Assembly: GCA_947461015.1 (NCBI GenBank)
Contig: CANHIR010000002.1
Location: 1-29,566, forward strand
Source: Bacteroidota bacterium
GTDB taxonomy: Bacteria > Bacteroidota > Bacteroidia > Chitinophagales > Chitinophagaceae
DNA: 29,566 nucleotides
Direction: 5' to 3'
Position 1 is the first letter of the stretch; each line of letters starts with the position of its first letter. Under the pieces are notes generated by a model. That model ran no database searches and had not been told where the DNA came from. It saw nothing but the letters and a program-made list of their open reading frames with translations. The translations under genes were made by a program, and so were the position numbers. Positions 23,564-29,566 of this stretch are shown in pieces.

Positions 23564-24178
23564 ATGGATCCTTTTTTTTACAATACCATAGAACAACCAG
23601 CGGTCGCAGAATTTAAAGATCGAGGAAGTAAGTTTTTAGCTTATAGCTTTCCGGTGTTAAGTATAGATGAATGCAAAAAACAATTGGCCAACTTAAAAAA
23701 GGAACATCCCAAAGCGGTACATCATTGCTTTGCCTACCGAATTGGGTTGGATGGGACAATATTTAGAGTAAGTGACGACGGAGAGCCTGCAGGCGCTGCA
23801 GGGCGCCCCATATTAGGACAAATAGATAGTAAGCAATTAACCAATATCATGGTGGTGGTGGTGCGATATTTTGGAGGTACTTTATTGGGTGTGCCAGGCT
23901 TGATTAATGCATATAAAACAGCAACTTCTTTAACCTTGCAATTGTCGCCTATTATTCAAAAAGCGGTGGAAGTACCCTATGCATTAAATTTTGATTATCA
24001 GCAAATGAATGAGGTCATGATGATTGTAAAGCAATACAATTGTTCAGTTGTAACGCAAGTGGCGCAATTGTTTGTCGAATTAAAAATTGGCATCCCTAAA
24101 CATAGGTTAACCGAAGTAATTAATAAAATAGCTGACCTTCAAGGGGTGACATATAAGACCGCACTCATTTTAGAATAG
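23564..24178 (+). CDS. YigZ/IMPACT family protein
   Basis: 204-residue cytoplasmic protein of the IMPACT/YigZ family, related to the yeast Gcn2 regulator Yih1 and to the E. coli protein YigZ. Family signatures are EFKDRGSKFLAYSFPV at about 16-31, HHCFAYRIG at 53-61, SDDGEPAGAAGRPIL at about 70-84 and VVVVRYFGGTLLGVPGLINAY at about 96-116. The C-terminal 70 residues form the small EF-G-like ferredoxin domain (DUF1949). The molecular function is not settled; a link to translation or nucleic-acid binding is proposed for relatives. It has its own promoter-like element, is divergent from prmC and is convergent with the dehydrogenase gene. Confidence 0.9.
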   Translation: MDPFFYNTIEQPAVAEFKDRGSKFLAYSFPVLSIDECKKQLANLKKEHPKAVHHCFAYRIGLDGTIFRVSDDGEPAGAAGRPILGQIDSKQLTNIMVVVVRYFGGTLLGVPGLINAYKTATSLTLQLSPIIQKAVEVPYALNFDYQQMNEVMMIVKQYNCSVVTQVAQLFVELKIGIPKHRLTEVINKIADLQGVTYKTALILE

Positions 24179-24202
24179 GGGTAGTTTGAAAATGCGATTC
24201 AA

Positions 24203-25048
24203 CTAGTAGTTATAAAAACCTGCTCCCGACTTTACACCTAGTTTTCCGTCTTTAACCATTTCAACAAGTAATGGACAGGGTGCATATTTTTCGTTGTTAA
24301 ATCCATCGTACATAATGTCTAAAATGTTTTTACAAACATCTAAGCCAATATAGTCTGCTAATTGCAATGGTCCCATTGGATGTGCCATGCCTAGCTTCAT
24401 TATTTGATCAATGGTTGCTGCGTCACTTATGCCTTCGGAGAAAGCATAAATGGCTTCGTTAATCATGGGCATTAGAATTCGATTGGCAATAAATCCAGGG
24501 GCATCTTTTACAACACAAGGAATTTTATCTATCGCATTTGTTAGTTTAACAATACTTTGTGTGGTTGCTGCCGAGGTTTCAACGCCATTGATGATTTCTA
24601 CCAATTTCATTACTGGTACAGGGTTCATAAAGTGCATTCCAATAACTTTTCCAGGACGTTTGGTTACTTGGGCCAACTGTGCAATAGGGATGGATGAAGT
24701 ATTGGTTGCTAAAATGCATTCAGGCTTAGCGCTTTGATCTAATAACTGAAAAATACTTTTTTTAATAGCGCTATTTTCAGTGGCAGCCTCAACTGCTAAA
24801 TCTACATCTATGACACCCAACTCAATGGAAGTAAACGTTGTAATTCTTTGTAATGCATTTATTTTATCCTCGCTATTAATGATGCCTTTGTTTATTTGCC
24901 TGTCTAAGTTTTTTTCAATGGTGGCAATGGCTTTATCTAGCGCCACTTTTTGGGTATCAATAATATGTACCTGAAAACCTTTTTGTGCAAATACATGTGC
25001 AATGCCATTACCCATGGTACCCGCTCCAATTACTGCTATCTTTTTCAT
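24203..25048 (-). CDS. 3-hydroxybutyryl/3-hydroxyacyl-CoA dehydrogenase
   Basis: 281-residue NAD-dependent dehydrogenase interconverting 3-hydroxyacyl-CoA and 3-ketoacyl-CoA. The Rossmann motif is IGAGTMGNGIAHVFAQKGF at 7-25, with the NAD-selecting Asp31 (VHIID). The catalytic dyad is His139 (GMHFMNPVPVMKLVE) and Glu151. Ser118 (NTSSI) and Asn189 (ANRIL) complete the active site. The C-terminal dimerisation domain (GPLQLADYIGLDVC, about 226-239, to SGAGFYNY) is complete. It is a stand-alone enzyme, not fused to a crotonase. No other beta-oxidation genes are nearby, so the pathway (butyrate-type or fatty-acid oxidation) is open. Its start codon overlaps the preceding stop by one base (TAATG). 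Confidence 0.93.
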   Translation of the reverse strand: MKKIAVIGAGTMGNGIAHVFAQKGFQVHIIDTQKVALDKAIATIEKNLDRQINKGIINSEDKINALQRITTFTSIELGVIDVDLAVEAATENSAIKKSIFQLLDQSAKPECILATNTSSIPIAQLAQVTKRPGKVIGMHFMNPVPVMKLVEIINGVETSAATTQSIVKLTNAIDKIPCVVKDAPGFIANRILMPMINEAIYAFSEGISDAATIDQIMKLGMAHPMGPLQLADYIGLDVCKNILDIMYDGFNNEKYAPCPLLVEMVKDGKLGVKSGAGFYNY

Positions 25049-25710
25049 TAATTTTTTGATTTAAAATCTCCTCTTTTCCATGAGTTGATGAAACTTTTCC
25101 ATGCCACAGGATTTAAAATATTCATTGGCGGCACCTGTCCAGAATAATAATACTTGGCAGCTTGGTTGCTCAGTGAGGCGCCTACTGCTTCTTTTCCATC
25201 TCTTGGTAATGAAGCAAGAATTATTTTTTTCTGGGACTCGCTTGTATTTTTTCTTGCCGTTTCATATAAATCGTCATCTACTCTTGCGTTTACGAAATCT
25301 CTTTCAAATTGCGCACGCGTAGGCCTAGGCTTTAAAATTGTTGCAGGAAGAAAATTGGTATCGTTTACCATTAACTGAATTACACTATACTGGTTGCCCT
25401 CTAAATTACTAGGGATAACAATGGTTCTGTCTTTAAAGCCAACGCAGGTAAAAATAATATTTTCACCCTTGTTAACAGCGATGGAAAAAACGCCGTCATT
25501 GTTTGTGATGGTTCCGCGCCCTTTGTTTTTTACTACAACACTTGCAAATGGGATAGCTTTTAAACTATCGGCTGTCATGATTACGCCATACAATTGTACC
25601 ACCGAATCACGGTAAATATTGGGACTGTTATTTATGGTTTGCTGCGCATTTGCAAATTTGCCCATAAATAGTATTATTCCTATTGTTAGTAAAATAAGGG
25701 TCTTTTTCAT
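25048..25710 (-). CDS. Exported carboxypeptidase-regulatory-like (CarboxypepD_reg) protein
   Basis: 220-residue exported protein. Residues 1-22 form a signal peptide ending in ANAQ. Residues of about 38-115 are an Ig-like carboxypeptidase-regulatory domain with the standard pattern: LYGVIMTADSLKAIPFASVVVKNKGRGTITNNDGVFSI, then a hydrophobic strand and TCVGFKDRTI. The C-terminal 100 residues are charged, with RPTRAQFERDF and a PVAWKSFINSWKRGDF end, and match no enzyme I recognise. In Bacteroidota this domain usually heads TonB-dependent receptors; here it is free-standing. It is first in a two-gene unit with the dehydrogenase and overlaps it by one base. A perfect -7 element lies 7 nt before its ATG. 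Function unknown. Confidence 0.72.
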   Translation of the reverse strand: MKKTLILLTIGIILFMGKFANAQQTINNSPNIYRDSVVQLYGVIMTADSLKAIPFASVVVKNKGRGTITNNDGVFSIAVNKGENIIFTCVGFKDRTIVIPSNLEGNQYSVIQLMVNDTNFLPATILKPRPTRAQFERDFVNARVDDDLYETARKNTSESQKKIILASLPRDGKEAVGASLSNQAAKYYYSGQVPPMNILNPVAWKSFINSWKRGDFKSKN

Positions 25711-25717
25711 AGCAGGG

Positions 25718-25725
25718 CAAAATTA
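25718..25725 (-). promoter_or_regulatory. -7 element of the CarboxypepD_reg/dehydrogenase operon
   Basis: The minus strand reads TAATTTTG, a perfect TAnnTTTG, with 7 nt to the ATG at 25710. It is divergent from the mrp promoter, 44 bp away. Confidence 0.45.
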
Positions 25726-25744
25726 AGCTAGAACCTTGAAATTT

Positions 25745-25777
25745 TTGCTAAAATAAGGGTTGCATCAATTAACTTTG
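25745..25777 (+). promoter_or_regulatory. mrp promoter
   Basis: TTG at 25745-25747 and a perfect TAACTTTG at 25770-25777 are separated by 22 bp. The ATG follows 35 nt after the -7 element, giving a short ordinary leader. Confidence 0.65.
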
Positions 25778-25812
25778 CCCGAGTTTTCTACTTTTTAACA
25801 AAAACTTCCAAA

Positions 25813-26910
25813 ATGACAGAAGCAGACATCCTAAAAGCACTTAGTAATGTGCAGGAGCCGGATTTAGGAAAGGATTTAGTAACCTTGAATATGATTGAAG
25901 ATATCATCATTGATGGCAATAAAGTGAGCTTTACGATTGTATTAACGACACCGGCTTGCCCAATGAAGGATTTGATGAAAAATGCTTGCGAAAATGCGAT
26001 AAAATTATTGGTAAATAAGGAAGCCATTATTACGGTGGGCTTTACCTCCAAAACAACCACTACAAGAAAGAAGGACGACACCATTTTGTCTAAGGTAAAA
26101 AATATTATTGCTGTTGTAAGTGGAAAGGGGGGCGTAGGGAAAAGCACGGTCTCGGCTAATTTAGCATTGGCTTTGGCGGAAGGGGGTGCGAAGGTAGGTT
26201 TAATGGATGCGGATATTTATGGGCCAAGTGTGCCCATTATGTTTGGCGTTAGAGGGCAAAGGCCAATGATGAAAGATGCAAATGGGGAAGGCATTATTAT
26301 ACCCATCCAGAAATTTGGAATTGATTTAATGAGTATAGGATTATTGGTTGACGAAAAAGATGCAGTGGTATGGAGAGGTCCTATGGCAAGTAGTGCAATT
26401 CGTCAATTTATTACCGATGTTGAATGGGGTGAATTGGACTATTTAATAATTGATATGCCTCCTGGAACTGGGGACATACATTTAACCATTATGCAAACAG
26501 TACCAGTAACTGGAGTGGTTATTGTTACTACTCCTCAAAATGTTGCTTTAGCAGATGCAAAAAAAGCAATCGCAATGTTTGGACAGGCCAATGTGAATGT
26601 TCCGATCATTGGATTAATTGAAAACATGGCCTATTTTACACCAGCCGAATTGCCTAGTAATAAATATTATTTATTTGGCAAAGATGGTGGCCGAAATTTA
26701 GCGGAGGAGTATGATTTAGCATTTTTAGGTCAAATTCCATTAGTGCAATCTATAAGAGAGGGTGGAGATTCAGGTGTGCCAGCGATGGTTGGGGAGGATG
26801 AAATTTCAAAAGAAGCATTAAGGGGGGTTGTATCGCAAGCAATTAGACAAATTGCCATTCGAAATGCAAACTTACCAAAGACGCAAACTATAGAAGTAGC
26901 GGCTTCTTAA
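25813..26910 (+). CDS. mrp: Mrp/ApbC-type iron-sulfur carrier P-loop ATPase
   Basis: 365-residue cytoplasmic Mrp/NBP35-family ATPase, involved in iron-sulfur cluster delivery. An N-terminal MIP18/DUF59 domain (1-90) carries the conserved Cys49 (TTPACPMKDLM). The ParA-like domain has the deviant Walker A SGKGGVGKST at 103-112, DADIYGPS at 132-139 and DMPPGTGD at 214-221. The CxxC that binds the bridging cluster in many Mrp proteins should follow ENMAYF at 270-275. Here that site reads FTPAELPSNKYY, without cysteine. Homologues in this phylum share this as I remember them, so cluster handling may rely on Cys49 or another site. It is divergent from the CarboxypepD_reg gene; cmk follows after 43 bp. 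Confidence 0.92.
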   Translation: MTEADILKALSNVQEPDLGKDLVTLNMIEDIIIDGNKVSFTIVLTTPACPMKDLMKNACENAIKLLVNKEAIITVGFTSKTTTTRKKDDTILSKVKNIIAVVSGKGGVGKSTVSANLALALAEGGAKVGLMDADIYGPSVPIMFGVRGQRPMMKDANGEGIIIPIQKFGIDLMSIGLLVDEKDAVVWRGPMASSAIRQFITDVEWGELDYLIIDMPPGTGDIHLTIMQTVPVTGVVIVTTPQNVALADAKKAIAMFGQANVNVPIIGLIENMAYFTPAELPSNKYYLFGKDGGRNLAEEYDLAFLGQIPLVQSIREGGDSGVPAMVGEDEISKEALRGVVSQAIRQIAIRNANLPKTQTIEVAAS

Positions 26911-26953
26911 AATAAATTTCCAATCGCAGCGTTTCATTTTTTCAAAACCGTAT

Positions 26954-27646
26954 ATGTCAAAAAAAATAATAATTGCAATTGATGGTTTTTCTTCTTGCGG
27001 TAAAAGCACGCTGGCAAAAGCCTTAGCAGCAAAACTAGAATATGTATTTGTAGATACGGGTGCCATGTATAGAGCCATTGCATTATATTTTTTAAGAAAT
27101 AACATTTCCTTTACCAACGAATTGTCAATTGCAGCGGGTTTGTCAAAAATTACATTGCATTTTGAATATAACCCTAGCACTTTTAAAAGTGATATTTATT
27201 TAAATGGTGAAAATGTAGAAGCTGAAATTCGCGAAATGCAGGTAAGTTCAAAAGTGAGCGAAGTGGCAGCAATCGCAGCGGTAAGAGACTTTGCCGTTGC
27301 ACAACAACAAGCTATGGGAGCACAGAAAGGCATTGTTATGGATGGCAGAGATATTGGCACGGTGGTATTTCCCAATGCCGAATTAAAAATATTTGTAACG
27401 GCAAAGCCTGAGATAAGGGCCAATCGACGTTTTTTAGAACTGAAAGCAACCGATCCAACCATAACCATGGAAGCCGTTGCCGAAAATTTGCAACACAGAG
27501 ATCATATTGATACTACAAGAGCGCACAGTCCTTTAAAACAGGCTTCCGATGCATTGGTCTTGGACAATAGTGAAATTGATAGAGCAACTCAATTTGAAAT
27601 TGCCTTGAACTGGGCAAATGAACGTATTGAAAAGCACAATAGGTAG
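26954..27646 (+). CDS. cmk: Cytidylate kinase
   Basis: 230-residue nucleoside monophosphate kinase phosphorylating CMP and dCMP with ATP. The P-loop is GFSSCGKST at 11-19. The CMP-binding segment DTGAMYRAIALYF is at about 34-46. The family-specific DGRDIGTVVFPNA is near 134-146, followed by the lid stretch with AKPEIRANRRF and DHIDTTRAHSPL. The length is normal. It follows mrp by 43 bp without a visible promoter and is probably read through from it. The stop lies 7 bp from the end of the convergent ispH gene, with no terminator in between. Confidence 0.96.
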   Translation: MSKKIIIAIDGFSSCGKSTLAKALAAKLEYVFVDTGAMYRAIALYFLRNNISFTNELSIAAGLSKITLHFEYNPSTFKSDIYLNGENVEAEIREMQVSSKVSEVAAIAAVRDFAVAQQQAMGAQKGIVMDGRDIGTVVFPNAELKIFVTAKPEIRANRRFLELKATDPTITMEAVAENLQHRDHIDTTRAHSPLKQASDALVLDNSEIDRATQFEIALNWANERIEKHNR

Positions 27647-27653
27647 GTATACA

Positions 27654-28883
27654 TTAATTAGGCTGCTCCCACTTAATGATTAATTGTTCAAGTGCTTCCT
27701 TTTTTCCGAAATAGCCAGCTATTTTTCTAATTACAGATTCAACCACTGCGTCAGGACAGCTAGCGCCACTCGTCATTAATATTTTTGTAACGTCTTTTTT
27801 GGGAAGGTAGTTTTCTTTTTTAATTGCTTCTTTTGTTTTCCAATTGGTTGCAATTATTTCATTATTATTTACAATTTTACTTGCATCGTCAATAAAGTAG
27901 GTAGGTAATTTTCGTTCACACAGTTCTACCAAATGAGAACTATTACTACTATTTTTTCCTCCCATCACAATTGCTAAATCAGCGGAAGTTTCTAATAAAC
28001 CAATCACTGCAGACTGATTGTCGTTGGTAGCGTAACATAAAGTATCTCTGGTGTCTGCAAAATGTGCGGCAATATTTTCTTTGCCATACTTGGTAAGCAT
28101 TATTTGCTTTAAATAGTCCGATATGGCCTGCGTGTCTGTTGCCAATTGAGTCGTTTGGTTAACGACGCCAATTTTTGACAAATCATTTACGGGATCAAAT
28201 CCCTTAGAACATCTATTTAAAAAATAAGTTTCAAAATATTCAGTACTTATATTTCCTAAAATATATTCACCCAATAATTTTGTTTCTTCCATGTCATTCA
28301 CTACCAATGTTGGGGTATTGGCAGCAGCGTGTGAAAAAGTTGCTCTTGTTTCTTCGTGTTGAGGTTTTCCGTGTATGATAATAGAGTATCCCTTTTTAGC
28401 TACCTGATCACTTCTGTTCCATACTTTTTCTACAAAAGGGCAAGTGGTATTGTATTTCTGTATTTCTATGCCCTTGCCTAATATAATTTTTTCTAGCTCT
28501 AAAGTAGTGCCAAATGCAGGTATCATAACAACGTCGGCTGACGTTAATTCTTCAAGTGGAATAATTGCATTGCCATTGGTATCATGTAAGAATTTTACCC
28601 CTTTTAATATAAGATCGGCATTCACTTGTGGATTGTGGATCATTTCGCTAAGTAAAAAAATTCGCTTTCCTTGGTTTTCTTCAATTGTTTTATAAGCAAT
28701 ATCAATGGCATTTTCCACTCCATAACAAAATCCAAAATGACGTGCTAAATAAAATTGCACGGTGCCTAAATCCAATAAAGTGGGACTAAAATCTTTTTTT
28801 AATTTATCATCCGCCTTTCTTTTTTCCTTTATTGCAGAAATTAAGCGGCTACGATATCCATTGGGCACCTCAAATTGCTTCAT
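27654..28883 (-). CDS. ispH: 4-hydroxy-3-methylbut-2-enyl diphosphate reductase, long plant/cyanobacterial-like type
   Basis: 409-residue iron-sulfur reductase making IPP and DMAPP in the last MEP-pathway step. The three cluster cysteines are Cys53 (HFGFCYGVENA), Cys148 (NTTCPFVEKVW) and Cys283 (DTLCYATNDNQ). The substrate-binding stretches HGKPQHEET at 171-179, NQTTQL, and GKNSSNSSHL at 309-318 are intact. It is about 90 residues longer than E. coli IspH. It shares PAFG (where E. coli has SAHG), HGKxxHEET and an insert ending SKGFDP with the plant and cyanobacterial type. The N-terminal 40 residues are charged and cytosolic, not a signal. The polyprenyl synthase elsewhere in the window uses its products. 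It is convergent with cmk and divergent from the ABC-F gene. Confidence 0.93.
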   Translation of the reverse strand: MKQFEVPNGYRSRLISAIKEKRKADDKLKKDFSPTLLDLGTVQFYLARHFGFCYGVENAIDIAYKTIEENQGKRIFLLSEMIHNPQVNADLILKGVKFLHDTNGNAIIPLEELTSADVVMIPAFGTTLELEKIILGKGIEIQKYNTTCPFVEKVWNRSDQVAKKGYSIIIHGKPQHEETRATFSHAAANTPTLVVNDMEETKLLGEYILGNISTEYFETYFLNRCSKGFDPVNDLSKIGVVNQTTQLATDTQAISDYLKQIMLTKYGKENIAAHFADTRDTLCYATNDNQSAVIGLLETSADLAIVMGGKNSSNSSHLVELCERKLPTYFIDDASKIVNNNEIIATNWKTKEAIKKENYLPKKDVTKILMTSGASCPDAVVESVIRKIAGYFGKKEALEQLIIKWEQPN

Positions 28884-28909
28884 TTGTAAACTTTTTAAGT
28901 TTTAGAAGA

Positions 28910-28917
28910 CAAAAGTA
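28910..28917 (-). promoter_or_regulatory. ispH -7 promoter element
   Basis: The minus strand reads TACTTTTG, a perfect TAnnTTTG, 26 nt before the ATG at 28883. No exact -33 TTG is found at normal spacing. Confidence 0.45.
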
Positions 28918-28949
28918 CAATAAAATACGGCTTCCTTGCATAGGGAACT

Positions 28950-28957
28950 TATCTTTG
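28950..28957 (+). promoter_or_regulatory. -7 element of the ABC-F gene (leaderless type)
   Basis: TATCTTTG, a perfect TAnnTTTG, is followed by CGCC and the ATG at 28962. The 4-nt spacing implies a leaderless transcript. The -33 region would overlap that of the divergent ispH promoter. Confidence 0.55.
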
Positions 28958-28961
28958 CGCC

Positions 28962-29566
28962 ATGCATTATGTATCAGTAGAAGGACTTACAAAAAGTTAT
29001 GGTATTACCCCCTTATTTAAGGGGATTAGTTTTAATATAAATGAAGGGGATCGCATTGCCCTTATTGCTCGAAATGGGGTGGGGAAAAGTACCTTGTTAA
29101 GAATCTTGTCCGGTAAAGAGCACCCAGATGCAGGAACCTGTAAAATTCATAAGGATGTTCATTTGGTGATGTTTGAACAAGAACCTCAATTTATTGAAAC
29201 GGCTACTGTCACTCAAAACCTTTTTAACCAGGAGCATCCAATTATGAAGGCAATTAGTAATTACGAAATGGCCATGGAGTCGGAGGATGAGGATTTAATA
29301 ACCAATTCCATAATGGAAATGGAAGAAAACAATGCCTGGGATTTTGAATCGAAAGTAAAAACTATTTTAACACAATTAAATATCCATCATTTAGAACAGC
29401 CTGTATCTAAATTAAGTGGGGGTCAAAGAAAGCGCGTTTCTTTAGCAAAGACATTAATTCAAATTGGGTTTGAACCCAAACACGTTTTATTGCTAATGGA
29501 TGAACCTACCAATCACCTGGATTTAAATATGATTGAGTGGTTGGAAAATTATTTAGAACAAGAAAA
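28962..29566 (+). CDS. ABC-F family ATPase (Uup-like), 5' part only
   Basis: The first 201 codons of an ABC-F protein, cut by the right window edge; full-length members have about 530-640 residues. ABC-F proteins are soluble tandem ATPases that act on the ribosome, not transporters. The first nucleotide-binding domain shows Walker A ARNGVGKST near 36-44, signature LSGGQRKRVSLA near 150-161 and Walker B LLLMDEPTNHLDL near 176-188. A region at about 95-145 (acidic, MEMEENNAWDFESK) sits where the arm subdomain lies in Bacteroidota Uup-like proteins. There are no membrane segments. It starts with MHYVSVEGLTKSYG. No resistance-type feature can be judged from this fragment. Confidence 0.88.
   Translation, partial: MHYVSVEGLTKSYGITPLFKGISFNINEGDRIALIARNGVGKSTLLRILSGKEHPDAGTCKIHKDVHLVMFEQEPQFIETATVTQNLFNQEHPIMKAISNYEMAMESEDEDLITNSIMEMEENNAWDFESKVKTILTQLNIHHLEQPVSKLSGGQRKRVSLAKTLIQIGFEPKHVLLLMDEPTNHLDLNMIEWLENYLEQE

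Noticed and set aside
24182..24205. Hairpin TAGTTTGAA/TTCAACTA between the YigZ and dehydrogenase genes
   Set aside because: The stem has a bulge, is short, and lacks a T tract on either strand; it is not supportable as a terminator.
1..29566. CRISPR array, insertion sequence, prophage, tRNA, defence island or toxin-antitoxin pair
   Set aside because: I looked for regular repeats, transposase or integrase motifs, tRNA cloverleafs and known defence domains on both strands and found none.

Overview
The window looks like chromosomal DNA of a Bacteroidota bacterium, most likely order Chitinophagales (a Chitinophagaceae-like genome); this placement is inferred. The DNA is AT-rich. Shine-Dalgarno sequences are rare, and many genes are preceded by the Bacteroidota -7 promoter element TAnnTTTG. 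Several families have Bacteroidota forms: an Mrp ATPase without CxxC, an acyltransferase with FPQGTTKPF, a long IspH, and a DUF5689/TonB-receptor/secreted-nuclease cluster. Coding density is very high. No gene-free stretch exceeds about 110 bases. I see no rRNA, tRNA, insertion sequence, prophage, CRISPR array or clear foreign island.

Layout. At 1-101 lies a promoter-like element and a foldable leader reading left, out of the window. At 102-4552 is a divergent cluster: a secreted endonuclease/exonuclease/phosphatase-fold enzyme (-), then a TonB-dependent-receptor-like barrel and a DUF5689 lipoprotein (+). At 4619-6579 are htpG and its terminator. At 6578-9915 a minus-strand operon runs HAD phosphatase, long-chain polyprenyl diphosphate synthase, recJ. 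At 9970-12412 are an acyltransferase (+), then an acyl-CoA thioesterase and a dipeptide epimerase (-). At 12506-17247 plus-strand genes encode proline dehydrogenase, thyA, folA, an O-methyltransferase-like protein and an RsmF/NSUN-type RNA methyltransferase. At 17324-18688 two envelope proteins follow: a basic double-psi-barrel protein and a rhodanese-thioredoxin lipoprotein. Then come fmt (-), a SlyD-like FKBP with a strong terminator, pepT-exbB-exbD (+), prmC (-), a YigZ protein (+), a carboxypeptidase-regulatory-like protein with 3-hydroxyacyl-CoA dehydrogenase (-), mrp and cmk (+), ispH (-), and the 5' part of an ABC-F ATPase cut by the right edge.

Most genes are housekeeping. thyA and folA form the dTMP/tetrahydrofolate cycle. 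The polyprenyl synthase and IspH both serve isoprenoid and probably menaquinone synthesis. fmt, prmC, the RsmF-like enzyme and the ABC-F protein serve translation. The most system-like unit is the 102-4552 cluster, which I read as a candidate outer-membrane nucleic-acid or phosphate scavenging device. The other notable pattern is repeated placement of the -7 element about 4-5 nt before ATG, which implies leaderless mRNAs.
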